Source: Balneola sp. (lineage in GTDB: Bacteria > Bacteroidota > Rhodothermia > Balneolales > Balneolaceae). From it: DNA of 64,000 bases. Under the pieces are notes generated by a model. That model did not search any database. It was not told the DNA's origin and saw nothing but the letters and a program-made list of their open reading frames with translations. The translations under genes were made by a program, and so were the position numbers. The DNA is taken from positions 620,001 through 684,000 of the forward strand of contig NZMW01000001.1 in the NCBI GenBank assembly GCA_002694685.1, read 5' to 3'. Within the stretch, counting starts at the first letter, position 1. Each line of letters begins with the position of its first letter. This document shows positions 34,457 through 45,098 of this stretch, piece after piece.

Positions 34457-34826
34457 AAAAGTACTCGATCATATTTCCGTCAGGATCAGCAACGAATAAA
34501 AATCGCCCTTTCTTACGGTTTGCAGGCCCACTCATGATGGTAACTTCTTTCTCCCTGAAATACTTGGCAAGTTCATCAACCTGCTTGGGCTCATCTACAT
34601 AAAAACCGAAGTGATCTACTCTAAAATCTCTTGAAGTAGGGTCATAACTGGTTTCGGCTTCAACAATTACCAGCGTATCTTTCTCACCGATTCTATAAAC
34701 GGCCATACTTTGGCCCATGGTTCTCACCAATTCAAGTCCCAAGATATCTCCATAAAATTCCTTAGAGGCATCAATACGGTTAACTCTAATAGTAATGTGG
34801 TTTAACCCTGTTGGTTTAAAATTCAT
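34440..34826 (-). CDS. VOC family (glyoxalase/dioxygenase-like) protein
   Basis: 128 residues from the ATG at 34826; a TTG further upstream is unlikely. The two beta-alpha-beta-beta-beta modules are visible: GLNHITIRVNRIDASKEFYGDILG, and DHFGFYVDEPKQVDELAKYF with ADPDGNMIEYFY. The metal ligands expected for the fold are present (His10, the second-module His, and Glu near the end). The reaction is unknown; the family includes lactoylglutathione lyases, dioxygenases and resistance proteins. It overlaps the downstream small membrane protein gene. Confidence 0.85.
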   Translation of the reverse strand: MNFKPTGLNHITIRVNRIDASKEFYGDILGLELVRTMGQSMAVYRIGEKDTLVIVEAETSYDPTSRDFRVDHFGFYVDEPKQVDELAKYFREKEVTIMSGPANRKKGRFLFVADPDGNMIEYFYEEEE

Positions 34827-34977
34827 ATGCGTTTTTCCAGATGATTCTTCATTTTTTAATTTATGAGACAAACATACAACCCTGCTCTGAAATTCCAAAC
34901 TCAAAATTCAGTCTCCAATTATTCATCAGACTTTGTAATTTAGATTCATCAAATAATTGTTCAAACAAAAGGAAAGC

Positions 34978-35661
34978 GTGTCCACACTTTTTATAGTAGC
35001 AACTCCCATAGGTAACCTTCAGGATTTATCGCCCAGAGCAGTTGAGGTTTTACAGTCGGTAGATTACATCGCTTGCGAAGACACCCGAACTTCCGGGCAC
35101 CTCCTCCAAAGGTTTCAGATTGATAAGCCTACCTTCTCTTTTCACCAACACAACGAACACCGAAAAGTTGGGCACCTGATGAATATTCTGGATGCTAATC
35201 AGGATGTAGCACTTATCAGTGATGCCGGGATGCCGGGTATTTCTGATCCGGGGTTTTTGGCTGTGCGCGCCGCTCAAAACGGGAACCACACTGTTAGTGT
35301 AATACCCGGACCTGACGCCGCTACAACTGCTGTGGTAGCCAGCGGACTCCCTTGTGACCGGTACATCTTTGAAGGCTTTCTTCCCCACAAGAAAGGAAGA
35401 CAGAAAAGATTGGGGCAACTTTCGGAAGAAGAGCTGACCATCATAATTTATGAAAGTCCAAATAGGCTGCTAAAGTTGTTGGGTGAAATTGAAGAACATT
35501 TTGAGCCCGAAAGACTGGCGGCTGTAGCCCGTGAGCTCACTAAGAAGTTTGAAGAAGTAACCAGAGGAACCATAGCCGAACTCAAGGCAGAGTATGAGCA
35601 AAGGGATTCCATCAAAGGTGAAATCGTGGTCGTAATTTCAGGAAAAGGATACTCAGAATAA
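34978..35661 (+). CDS. rsmI: 16S rRNA (cytidine(1402)-2'-O)-methyltransferase RsmI
   Basis: A tetrapyrrole-methylase-fold enzyme that methylates the ribose of C1402 in 16S rRNA. It has LFIVATPIGNLQDLSPRA at the N-terminus, ACEDTRTSGHLL, LISDAGMPGISDPG, and FEGFLPHKKGR, all diagnostic. The GTG at 34978 is chosen because it is preceded by AAGGAA and gives the normal N-terminus; a TTG at 34957 would add seven residues. At 227 residues it is the short form without the extra C-terminal extension of E. coli. Its stop overlaps the lnt start by one base. Confidence 0.93.
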   Translation: MSTLFIVATPIGNLQDLSPRAVEVLQSVDYIACEDTRTSGHLLQRFQIDKPTFSFHQHNEHRKVGHLMNILDANQDVALISDAGMPGISDPGFLAVRAAQNGNHTVSVIPGPDAATTAVVASGLPCDRYIFEGFLPHKKGRQKRLGQLSEEELTIIIYESPNRLLKLLGEIEEHFEPERLAAVARELTKKFEEVTRGTIAELKAEYEQRDSIKGEIVVVISGKGYSE

Positions 35662-37205
35662 TGATGAAGGAATGGCTTGAAAATAAGTGGGTGCTGTCTA
35701 TCTCAGCGGGAATTTTACTGGGATTGAGCTTCCCTCCCGTCAATCTCTCTTTTTTAACTTTTCCGGCTTTTATCCTGCTGTTTCATCTTTCCCAAAAATG
35801 TGACTCTTACAAACAACTGGCCTACTACAGTTATGCCGGATTTGTAGTTTGGAACTTGATTGGCACCTACTGGTTGATGATGGCAAGCCTTGGCGCCGGT
35901 ATTGCCGCAATTCTCGCGAATAGTGTGTTAATGACGATCCCACTATGCCTTGGCAAGTTCTTTTCCCAGAAGAGTAAATCTCCGCTCTTAATAGCACTGT
36001 TACAGGCTTCCGCATGGGTAGGCTATGAGTTTCTCCACCACCAGTGGGATTTATCGTGGACCTGGCTTTCTATCGGTAATGCCTGGTCAAATATGATTGG
36101 GGTTATTCAGTACATTTCGTTTACAGGGCATATTGGTATAACCTTTTGGGTAGTCCTCAGTTCTGCGTTTGCTTATCAGGTTCTGAGATATAATCAACCA
36201 AAAATACGCTATGTAGCCTTGGCGGTATTTCTCATTTTTCCCGTTTGGTCATTCTTACTTTTTGAAGACGCCAATGATGAAAGTCAATCTAATCTTACCG
36301 AAGTTGCCATTATTCAACCTAATCATGATTCTTATGAGTCCTACGGTGGAATGAGCGGGTTACCGGAAGTGATGGATAGCCTTTTCGCGTTAACATCAAG
36401 AACCATCACCCCAACAACCGATTTAATTATTTGGCCAGAAAACGCCATCGACGGATATATCTTTTTAGATTCCCCAACTTCAGATAGAATTGCTGATTCT
36501 GCTAAGGCCTGGGATATGAATTTCCTGGTTGGAACCGGGCTCTTCAAAACATACCCTAAAGATACTGATGTGCTCTACAGGGGACTTTACCAAGGCGCTC
36601 CATTCAACATCTTCAATGCCACCATGTATGTTGATGCTGATGGAAATATCTCAGCTTACGAAAAAGCGAATCTGGTGCCTATAGTTGAACGTGTACCTTT
36701 TCTGCCTACACTCACAACCTTAGATGTTTTTGGTTGGGTAAACTGGGGTGAAATTGCGGGTTTCGGAAAAGGAAACTCCGTAGATATGATTGACACCGAG
36801 AGCTTCAGAACTGGCGGCCTTGTTTGCTATGATTCCGTGTACCCCTCCTGGATTCGTGAGTTTGTACAACAGGATGCCACATTCTTAACGATTATTACTA
36901 ACGACGGCTGGTGGGGCAACACAAGCGGACATTATCAACACTTTTCCTATGCTCGGCTCCGTGCTATTGAGTTTGACCGCTGGGTTGCACGAAGCGCCAA
37001 TAATGGAATTTCAGGGATTATTGCTCCTAATGGCACTATCAAACATAAAACCGATTACTGGGTACGTACCGGATTTACCGGAACCATTCAAAACCTGCAT
37101 ACCCAGACTTTTTATACACGATTTGGGAATTGGCTTCCCCTTCTTTGCCTCTCAATTACAGTTATTGGGTTTGGCTTCTTCCGATTCCGCAAACAAGAAA
37201 ATTAA
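35661..37205 (+). CDS. lnt: Apolipoprotein N-acyltransferase
   Basis: A 514-residue inner-membrane enzyme that adds the third acyl chain to lipoproteins. About seven N-terminal helices precede a nitrilase-like domain (about 205-480) and a last helix at the C-terminus. The catalytic triad is seen: Glu in LIIWPENAIDG, Lys in YEKANLVPIVE and Cys in GGLVCYDSVYPSW. ITNDGWWGNTSGHYQH is the usual substrate-side loop. This fits the predicted lipoproteins in the window (protease at 6521, iron-binding protein at 11649). Start overlaps rsmI. Confidence 0.94.
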   Translation: MMKEWLENKWVLSISAGILLGLSFPPVNLSFLTFPAFILLFHLSQKCDSYKQLAYYSYAGFVVWNLIGTYWLMMASLGAGIAAILANSVLMTIPLCLGKFFSQKSKSPLLIALLQASAWVGYEFLHHQWDLSWTWLSIGNAWSNMIGVIQYISFTGHIGITFWVVLSSAFAYQVLRYNQPKIRYVALAVFLIFPVWSFLLFEDANDESQSNLTEVAIIQPNHDSYESYGGMSGLPEVMDSLFALTSRTITPTTDLIIWPENAIDGYIFLDSPTSDRIADSAKAWDMNFLVGTGLFKTYPKDTDVLYRGLYQGAPFNIFNATMYVDADGNISAYEKANLVPIVERVPFLPTLTTLDVFGWVNWGEIAGFGKGNSVDMIDTESFRTGGLVCYDSVYPSWIREFVQQDATFLTIITNDGWWGNTSGHYQHFSYARLRAIEFDRWVARSANNGISGIIAPNGTIKHKTDYWVRTGFTGTIQNLHTQTFYTRFGNWLPLLCLSITVIGFGFFRFRKQEN

Positions 37206-37211
37206 GTAAGC

Positions 37212-37499
37212 ACTTGAGTTCGATTTAAAAACAGTTGCTGTCATCACTCAGCCATAAATGGCACACAAGTAGGTTTTTTTTATTCGAAGGGAGTCAAACT
37301 TCTAGGTCGTCATGCTGAACCATGTGCTGAACGTAGATTCAGTATTGATTCAGCCTCTGAAAAGGACGAGGTGTTAGTAAAGAAGCTTACCGGGATCAAA
37401 GAATCACTCTTCTCAGACCCTGAATCAAGTTCAGGGTGACCACTTACTTGCCGATACACATAGTAGAGGAACTCTCAATTTGTATAATCGAACTCAGGT
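37212..37499. repeat. Nested inverted-repeat element between lnt and sprA
   Basis: The 333-bp gap 37206-37538 has no gene. Outer arms: ACTTGAGTTCGATT (37212-37225) and AATCGAACTCAGGT (37486-37499), complementary at 13 of 14 positions. Inner element 37309-37440 starts GTCATGCTGAAC and ends GTTCAGGGTGAC (10 of 12 complementary). At its right end ACCCTGAA/TTCAGGGT (37417-37437) forms an 8-bp hairpin with a 5-base loop. The inner part has the look of the GTCATnCTGA...TCAGGGTGAC repeats common between genes in this group. Confidence 0.6.
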
Positions 37500-37538
37500 T
37501 TAGTAAGCAGCTCTATCTCTTTTAAGTGATTACTGATT

Positions 37539-40500
37539 TTATCTTGACTGAATAGCAATCTTAAAGTTGAACCTAATTTCGTGGTTGGTACGTGGTGGGA
37601 AGGCAGATGACTTAGGTGTTACTTTAGTCAATGTATATTCAAAGTTTGAGGTTACCGTTTGTGAGAACCGGTACCCAAATACCAAAGAGCCATTAATTCT
37701 ATTCTGCCCGGTAACAAAGGGATCAGTAAAATCATATTGATTGACTTCCGGAATAAGATCTGTATCACTTAAAACCTCATCCACATCCTGATTCAGATAA
37801 AATTTCTTCTCAGTATCGTCGGCAAAACCACCGTTTATAGCTACGGTAATATTGTTTTTAATTTTCGGGAAAATAGGAATTCTGACATTCTTGAAAGTAT
37901 AATTAACAGTTGCTGACAGACCTTTTGACCCTCTTTCCGTTACCGTTCTACTGGAAAGAGCTAAACTGGTAGTATTGCTTTTATCAAAGCTGACTTGTGT
38001 TCTTAGGTCAGATTCCCAGGTAACATTAAGCTGAATGAGTGGTGAAAAGCGACGCTCTACGTTTATTGAATTTGGTTCATATAAGTCCTTTTGATCTATA
38101 ACGCTAAACGCCCCTAGTCCCTGTGGGTCCTGAATTCCCGTAAGCGTGTTCAGGCTCCATCCCAGTCTATAGCTTCCTGTATAGCCGTGAGTCAGTGTAG
38201 CTGCCCGCATAGCCCCGCCGATAAAAGGAATCAAGTCCTGCACGCCAGACCACGTAACTCGCCAGTTGGGCTTAGGAATAGGCGTATACCCCTTCTGCCC
38301 TATAGCGCCGGTTCCAGATCCTAAATAAGCTCTCCTAAAATCTTCTTCAAGAGTATTTCGGTTCAGTACAATTCTACCGTCGCCGTTACCTCCTGCTTCA
38401 ACTTCATCACTAATTACACCGTCCTCTGCATTCAAATCATCAAAGGCTGTTTGAAGCTGTCGTTCATATAAATCGCGATATCCTTTACCGAAAGACCATA
38501 CCGAAGAACTGATATTTCCGCTTGATGAAATAGTTGAGTTAAATTCACCACCGGGAGTCAAGGCAATGGTGTTGGTTTCGCGCTCGTCCCATTTTGTATT
38601 CCAGCTTAAATCAACCGTGAAGTTTTCAAACAGGTTGAGCTTGGTAGCCATCGTGATGTTGTCAGAATACGTGTTATTCTTGGGTAATGTGATTGCACTT
38701 CCCGAGGGACTTTGCTGGATTAATTGCGAACGAGGCAGTTCCTCATCAATACCGAGTCTGTACCCTAAAGGTGGCGAGTAATTGCCGTCAGCCTCACCAG
38801 CTAAGGAATAAAATATCTGTGAATCTCCGCTGTATCCGGCCTGCGATGATGTTTTATTTTGATTGTAGGTGATATCAACACTTTCCATACTGAAAATGGC
38901 CAGAATAGCCTTCCTTCCAAGATACCTAACGTCTTTAGCCAGATCGGGGCTTGGTGCAGCTTCTTCCCCGTCACTGTTTGAAGGGCTGGACTGGTTCCTT
39001 GCTTTAGTTTCTTTGGTATTCTCCTCTTCTAATCTCTGAAAGAATCCAATCTTGTCAATCAAACTTCCAATGCCAAGTTTTACGGTATGGTCTAACCGGA
39101 ACCTGTTGGATACACCTGCTCCTAATCCGGAACCGCTCGGACTGTTTGTCCAGCCAAATCCCCCTGCATAGGAAGCCGAATAAGTAAACCATTCCATACC
39201 TTTGAGCTTATTAAACTGAGGTCGCCAGCTCGCCGTATAGGTTTCGTCGTAATTGGATCGTCTTCCCGAAAGCGTATCTGTTATAATTCCATTTAATACT
39301 TCAAATGTTGGGGTGAGCGTGTAGGTACTACTATCGGCATCAAGCCCGGTCTTATTGATGTTTTCTCGTCCCGCAGTGGATAAATCATAGCTGGTGTTAG
39401 TACGGAATGAGATAGGAATAGATGGCGTCAGATTATAGTTAAAACCAAACCCGGATCGCTGATTAAACGTCTGACTTTGCTGCAAAGGTTGAATTTCTTC
39501 AAATCCATCATCGTCCAACTCTGCACGTCGGCGAGTCTCTTTATAAGAACGGTTCAGGTTTGCCGATGCGTTTATTGAAGTCGGCATATAGCCCAGACGT
39601 AGGTTAGACAGTACCCCAACCACCGGCACTTCTTCTGTGAATCCAAATGGTTGCCATAGCTTCACGTTATTAAACGCCAGATTATATTGAATGGATGAAC
39701 TATAGTTCCAATCATCCTGAAACTGGATTTCCGGGTTCTTGGAATGCCCCTCGTTATAGACATAACTCAGCCGGGTTTTATCAATGGTATATCGGGCTAA
39801 TTTACTTTCAGAATTCTGCTTGGATATATTTGAAACGTTAACGGAGAAATTATCACTTACCGTCTCTATTTCATTTAGGCGCTGATTTATCTGTGCTTGT
39901 TTTTCCGATTCCGTCAGCTCATCATTACTGTTTGTGGCGTCAATAAAGTCATCGGTTCTAATATCCCCTTGATTGGGTAAAAATTTAGGGGTTGAAATAT
40001 TCTTACGCGTGGTAACCGTTACAGGGAAGTTCCAGCCATATCGGTCAGGAATCAGCTTGTGCAGGTTAACCGTTGAGCTTAAGTCATATCCAATCTGGTC
40101 AGATACACTTCGTGAACCTAACCGTGATTCTAAGCCACCAAAGCCCGTTGTGGTTCTTGAGAAGTTTGAATTGAAGGTGGCAAAATCAGCAAACTTAAAA
40201 TTAGCATTTGCATTCGCTTTCCAGCCTTTCTCATTATCAAAACCGGACACTCGTAACTCATTCAACCAGAATTCCGCATTTAAACTTGGTGAACCTGGGG
40301 AATTTATATCCGATGGATCATGAGGGTTATAAATTCCCATTCCAATTTCAGAAACCCGGCCTAATGATGGATTCCCTTTGATACTCACTACTGCCCCTTC
40401 AGCTATTTCTTCACCATCTACGGAAAGGGTTGAAAGCTGCTGCTCAAACCGCTGTGTTAAATCACTTACACCCTGCTGATCCCTTATTTGTTTAAGCTGA

Positions 40501-43500
40501 TTAAAAGCAGATAGAACCATATTCATACTGTTCTGATCATATAGCCACACTTCCTCGGCATCAATTTCCAATTCTCCCCCGCCTTCAGTGCTGTATGCAG
40601 AGAATGGGAATTCAGGATCTGAGGGGGAAACCGGCTGGCGATACTCGTAATAATTCGCGTTCAGATCAGTACCCATACGAACTACTAACTCGGCACTGGC
40701 CCGACCGTTATTTGTTTTGGTTTGATCGTAATAACCTTCACCATGCACAAACATACGCATGTTGGAGTAGTTTAGAAGATTTAGTCCGCCCGGGTACACC
40801 TTCTTCACCATCTGAATTTCTCCGGGACCTAAGTTCTCAACCCCTAATACAATGGACTGCTCATTAGCTAAAGATTGAACCTGAACCCCTCTGTTTAAGG
40901 CACGAATGGAACCGTCAGGCTGGCGATAAGGAACAGGTTCACGGTTGGCATTTTCCTCAATATTGATGGTTGATACTTTAAACTCTCCGGTGAAATTCTC
41001 GTTCTCCTCAATATTCTCCACCTTACGCCACTGGCTACCAATAAATTCAAAAGTAGCAAAACGCATAGTGAATGGTTTCTCGTAACCCGACATCCACATT
41101 CGGATATGACTGATGTTTTGGAAGCCATCAATATCTCCCACTTTCCGTTTAAAGTCGTTGAGCGGTATTCTAACTAAGTGCCATCGGTTCGATTGACGAT
41201 CACTCGGAACCTTATCTACAATATAAGTTCTGTTATCAGGGTCGGGATTGGTTTCAATTTCGAGAGAGTTGAAATCGGCCGGATTTAGATTGATCTCGTA
41301 CTGGTAGTAATTATTATTGGTCTCGATGTTAGCACGGCTTATTAAGCCTTCGGTATCAGGACGTGTTGTGATAGCCCTTACCGACTCATCTCCACCCGCG
41401 GTTGGTGTATTCCCTTCGTGGTATCCCATTACCCGATAGAAACGTTCCTGGATAGGTAAATCCTGGACGCTGTTTTCCCTGTAGTACACATAATCATCGT
41501 TAGAAGGGTCAGCTAAAATAGACTGAAATTCATCACTTTCTTCTCCGTATGACTGCCGCATAGAATCGAGGAACGTACTAAACAAAGCGGTCTCTACTTT
41601 TTGCTCATCAAATCCATTGTTACTTGGCACTCCATCAAATCCAACATCCTCCAGCTCTCGGTCATCATTTGAAAATTGACCCTGAGGCGCGGTCGGATTC
41701 GCAGGAACGTAAGACCTTGGATTCTCCTGAAATGTATCAAACTCCAGATTTTCGAGGTTCGTGGCTAACCCATCTTCCGTATTCAGATCAAAGTTTGGAA
41801 CTACATCTTCGGTAATGGTTCCAATATCGATGTAGATTTTCCCGTCATAGGCAGCAATATCCTCAGCTGTAGGCTCCGCTTCACCCGGAAGAATAGGCTG
41901 CACCCAAAATTCAATGAACTCAATATTGTTCTGGGTTAAATCTTCCTGTCCCGATGGCAAGGCCGCTGTCATTCCACCCCATTGATTCTCAGGCTCGTTC
42001 TCAAGCTTGTTCCTGAGATCAAAGTTGTAGTTATAAGGGCCTCGGTTAGATGGATTATAGTAAATGTCCAGCGGCGTAAGTACCTGATCCTGTGCATTAT
42101 TCGTTTCACGCCCCGGGAAAACTTCTTCAGTGAGAACAATCTCGGCTTCAGGTTCCCTGCGGCTCGAACCGGCTAGAATACTCTCCGCATTTCTAGGAAT
42201 ACTGTACCATGAGAACTGCCCTCTTAAGTCAGAGCGGTCAATCTTAGATTCAAGGGAGCTATTCAATGACATATCTGAATCTTGAAAGAAACCCTGATCC
42301 GGCCCATATCCCGGGATAGCGGCCGGAGCAGCAGCTAAATTCCATCGCGTTGGACTGGTAAAAGAAATGCTAAGCTCAGTTCCCTCAAAATCATCGATGA
42401 ACGACAGACCGTTTTCTTCATCATTAAAAAGCTCTCCCTTATCAATAGCATCACGAACAGCATTGGTTTGAGAAACACCCGGTCTTAACTGAGCAAATTC
42501 CCCACTCACACTAATACTGGAAGTTTCCTTTGTTTGGAGAAGTGGAATCTTATCAATAAACCGGGTTATCCAGGGCGTATCAAAACTTGCATTAGCATCC
42601 AAACCCAACACCGTGTTACTAATGGATTCATTACCTATACGGATTTTGTCAGAAAGGGGCTGTTCATTTAACCTAAAGTAGGTTCCTCCAATGTTGATAT
42701 CGTCACTCACCTCATATTCTGCACGGAGTCCCGTAAAGTTCTTCTGCCCAATGGCATTCAACTGGTTCTTTTCAAATTCGATACGAATATCTTGTCCTGA
42801 AGCAAGGTATTGTTCACTCAATATTGTGATGCTTCCAAACGAGTAATCAACTTCGTAATCTACCCCTTCTGTTAATTGTGTTCCTCCAGCAAATACTTTC
42901 ACCGACCCTTCTACAATACCAAATCCAAGTGTATAGTTTCCAGATGTACCACCTGTAGAACTACCTTCAATTCTATATAGGGTATTTTTAGAAGTACTTT
43001 GATCAGCTGTGTTTTGCTTTTCATTATAAAGCTCCGTGAAGGAAAGAGCTTGAATAGTAGAATCTGAAGCGGATGTTTGCTCCAGTAACTCAGTTATTCT
43101 GTTGCCAAAAGGCTCTAAATATGGAAATAAAATGGTCCCGTTTCTCGCATCCAAGGCTATACCGGAAAAGTCAACCAGGTTATCCGGTGTAATAGCACCT
43201 TCGGTATTTGTTCTATCCAGTCCCAAATCTTGCAAAAGCGGAGTATTTCTTCCAGGAAGGTTTGTATCATCGACGTTGCCACTGGTGAATTTGACGTCAA
43301 GTTGTAGCCCTTCTTGTGTTAAGTTGGAAACTCCCAGCGAGTAAATATTTCTCATGGTTAGCGGCCATGATTTCAAGTCTGGAGTTGGGTTATTTGTACG
43401 GACGAGTTTGAAATAACTGAGACCAGAAGACTGCGGAGCTATGTCTCCTACCTCAATGGGTGTGTTTCCTTCTCCCTGAACAGGTTGGCGTATAAAAGAG

Positions 43501-44873
43501 ACAGCTAAGTAAGCTCCCGCACTAAGAGTTCGATTCAAGCTTATGTAGCCAAGCGCTTTATTGATCGAATAATCTGCTCCTTCCGTTAAAGGCCTAAAGT
43601 ATCCGTTATAGAAGTCATTACCAGCTACATCGAAATTCCCGGCTGAAGCACTTACATTACTTCTGTTTTGTGAAAGGGAATCTTCTGAAATAATATCAAA
43701 ATCAGGATTTGGAAGGCCATACTGACCGCCATTTTGTACAACTCCTAAATCAACAAAAGCGGCAGCACGTACAGCTTCAGGATCTGTAGTATTAATCTGA
43801 GGTTCTGAAATCCAAACCCTCAAATCTGATATTTGATAAGCCTGAGTTAGCTGCTGGGGGTTAGAGACATTCTGCTCAAACGTCTGCCGGTTGTAAAAGT
43901 CGATGAAAAAGTGACGGTTATTCTGATATTCAACCGGCCGGATTGCAAACTGTGTTTCTTGTGACCCGCCGGTTATAGTCTGAGTATCACTTTCCCCTTT
44001 TTGTTGAGAGACAACTGATGTTAGCCTAAGTGAGCCTAGCTCGGCCACCGATTTAATTCCGAAGAGAGAAGCACCACCACGTATCAGAGAGTTACCGGTT
44101 TCCATGGATACATTACCCATTTCTATCCGCTTGATGATTTCATCCTCATATCCTTCATAAACAATACTCAACCGGTTTTGAAAATCAAATGCACGCTCGG
44201 TATCCCAGTCTGTGGCTATAGTAAGTTTATCGCCAATAGTACCCTGAATATTTAACTGGAGGTTTTGGTTGAAGGTGGGATCGACACGTCTTTGCAGATC
44301 AGGCTCAATAGTCGGGTCATCAATGTTTTGAATTGAAACACCTACGTTCATATTTGCCGATCCATTAACACGCAGATTTACTTCCGGCTTTCCAAAAATT
44401 GTTGTAAATACGGAAGACTGCCCGCCCGGAATCTGCAGACTAAAATCGAGTAACCCTTTCCCCTGCTGATCTTGCTCCTTATAATCGTTGATAAGGGTTT
44501 TTCTTATCTGAAGCTCTTGCTGTCGTTTTTTCTCAAGAACAAACTGGTCAAAATTGAAAACCTGTGGAATATCAATTTCAATGCCATCAATTTTATGGCT
44601 TATGGTATAGTTGTCAGTAGAATCCCAGGTGGTCTCATATTGTTCTTTAGAGAGATTTATATAGTATAATTTCCCAGGTGATACCGTTCGGGATAAGCTT
44701 ACCGGTCCCTTAGGTGGGCGGTAGATGAACTTCACCCCTTCAAGGGTACTATCAGCCTCGCTAACTGTTTTTGTGGTATCGCTGGTGTCTTGTGCAGACA
44801 CACCCATCAACAGTAACCCATTCATTAAACATGCGAATGGCAGGTAATAAACTAATTTAAAAAAAGAATGCAC
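37539..44873 (-). CDS. sprA: SprA, outer-membrane translocon of the type IX secretion system
   Basis: A 2444-residue protein, within the usual SprA size range. The signal peptide ends near GVSAQ (about residue 28). The N-terminal region has PKGPVSLSRTVSPGKLYYINLS and, around residue 270, SLRLTSVVSQQKGESDTQTI, then IRPVEYQNNRHFFIDFYN, all typical of SprA. The rest is very rich in amphipathic beta-strands, as expected for its 36-strand barrel, which exports cargo with C-terminal sorting domains and supports gliding in some species. The start is GTG at 44873. It stands alone on the minus strand between repeats and the divergent lptF gene. A sorting-domain cargo is encoded at 58068. Confidence 0.95.
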   Translation of the reverse strand: MHSFFKLVYYLPFACLMNGLLLMGVSAQDTSDTTKTVSEADSTLEGVKFIYRPPKGPVSLSRTVSPGKLYYINLSKEQYETTWDSTDNYTISHKIDGIEIDIPQVFNFDQFVLEKKRQQELQIRKTLINDYKEQDQQGKGLLDFSLQIPGGQSSVFTTIFGKPEVNLRVNGSANMNVGVSIQNIDDPTIEPDLQRRVDPTFNQNLQLNIQGTIGDKLTIATDWDTERAFDFQNRLSIVYEGYEDEIIKRIEMGNVSMETGNSLIRGGASLFGIKSVAELGSLRLTSVVSQQKGESDTQTITGGSQETQFAIRPVEYQNNRHFFIDFYNRQTFEQNVSNPQQLTQAYQISDLRVWISEPQINTTDPEAVRAAAFVDLGVVQNGGQYGLPNPDFDIISEDSLSQNRSNVSASAGNFDVAGNDFYNGYFRPLTEGADYSINKALGYISLNRTLSAGAYLAVSFIRQPVQGEGNTPIEVGDIAPQSSGLSYFKLVRTNNPTPDLKSWPLTMRNIYSLGVSNLTQEGLQLDVKFTSGNVDDTNLPGRNTPLLQDLGLDRTNTEGAITPDNLVDFSGIALDARNGTILFPYLEPFGNRITELLEQTSASDSTIQALSFTELYNEKQNTADQSTSKNTLYRIEGSSTGGTSGNYTLGFGIVEGSVKVFAGGTQLTEGVDYEVDYSFGSITILSEQYLASGQDIRIEFEKNQLNAIGQKNFTGLRAEYEVSDDINIGGTYFRLNEQPLSDKIRIGNESISNTVLGLDANASFDTPWITRFIDKIPLLQTKETSSISVSGEFAQLRPGVSQTNAVRDAIDKGELFNDEENGLSFIDDFEGTELSISFTSPTRWNLAAAPAAIPGYGPDQGFFQDSDMSLNSSLESKIDRSDLRGQFSWYSIPRNAESILAGSSRREPEAEIVLTEEVFPGRETNNAQDQVLTPLDIYYNPSNRGPYNYNFDLRNKLENEPENQWGGMTAALPSGQEDLTQNNIEFIEFWVQPILPGEAEPTAEDIAAYDGKIYIDIGTITEDVVPNFDLNTEDGLATNLENLEFDTFQENPRSYVPANPTAPQGQFSNDDRELEDVGFDGVPSNNGFDEQKVETALFSTFLDSMRQSYGEESDEFQSILADPSNDDYVYYRENSVQDLPIQERFYRVMGYHEGNTPTAGGDESVRAITTRPDTEGLISRANIETNNNYYQYEINLNPADFNSLEIETNPDPDNRTYIVDKVPSDRQSNRWHLVRIPLNDFKRKVGDIDGFQNISHIRMWMSGYEKPFTMRFATFEFIGSQWRKVENIEENENFTGEFKVSTINIEENANREPVPYRQPDGSIRALNRGVQVQSLANEQSIVLGVENLGPGEIQMVKKVYPGGLNLLNYSNMRMFVHGEGYYDQTKTNNGRASAELVVRMGTDLNANYYEYRQPVSPSDPEFPFSAYSTEGGGELEIDAEEVWLYDQNSMNMVLSAFNQLKQIRDQQGVSDLTQRFEQQLSTLSVDGEEIAEGAVVSIKGNPSLGRVSEIGMGIYNPHDPSDINSPGSPSLNAEFWLNELRVSGFDNEKGWKANANANFKFADFATFNSNFSRTTTGFGGLESRLGSRSVSDQIGYDLSSTVNLHKLIPDRYGWNFPVTVTTRKNISTPKFLPNQGDIRTDDFIDATNSNDELTESEKQAQINQRLNEIETVSDNFSVNVSNISKQNSESKLARYTIDKTRLSYVYNEGHSKNPEIQFQDDWNYSSSIQYNLAFNNVKLWQPFGFTEEVPVVGVLSNLRLGYMPTSINASANLNRSYKETRRRAELDDDGFEEIQPLQQSQTFNQRSGFGFNYNLTPSIPISFRTNTSYDLSTAGRENINKTGLDADSSTYTLTPTFEVLNGIITDTLSGRRSNYDETYTASWRPQFNKLKGMEWFTYSASYAGGFGWTNSPSGSGLGAGVSNRFRLDHTVKLGIGSLIDKIGFFQRLEEENTKETKARNQSSPSNSDGEEAAPSPDLAKDVRYLGRKAILAIFSMESVDITYNQNKTSSQAGYSGDSQIFYSLAGEADGNYSPPLGYRLGIDEELPRSQLIQQSPSGSAITLPKNNTYSDNITMATKLNLFENFTVDLSWNTKWDERETNTIALTPGGEFNSTISSSGNISSSVWSFGKGYRDLYERQLQTAFDDLNAEDGVISDEVEAGGNGDGRIVLNRNTLEEDFRRAYLGSGTGAIGQKGYTPIPKPNWRVTWSGVQDLIPFIGGAMRAATLTHGYTGSYRLGWSLNTLTGIQDPQGLGAFSVIDQKDLYEPNSINVERRFSPLIQLNVTWESDLRTQVSFDKSNTTSLALSSRTVTERGSKGLSATVNYTFKNVRIPIFPKIKNNITVAINGGFADDTEKKFYLNQDVDEVLSDTDLIPEVNQYDFTDPFVTGQNRINGSLVFGYRFSQTVTSNFEYTLTKVTPKSSAFPPRTNHEIRFNFKIAIQSR

Positions 44874-45098
44874 CGGCTTTATTTACTGACTCGGTTATTA
44901 CTTATTGTCTGTAGCGTTGTGCGATAGGCTAATATGGGTTTTTAAAATTAGTATGTAGATGAATGGGTGCGGACGATAATACTATTAATTTGAGTATCTT
45001 GAAAGTTTAAAAAGCCAATCCATCCTTTAAATTATAGATAGAAAATGTCTATTATTTACGTCTGACAAAATGGAAAAGTACCCAAGCAAGAGCAAACT

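Noticed and set aside
37539-44873. Many open frames opposite sprA (for example 39973-40323 and 40595-40867 on the plus strand)
   Set aside because: They are antisense shadows of a long, clearly coding frame and lack recognisable protein features.
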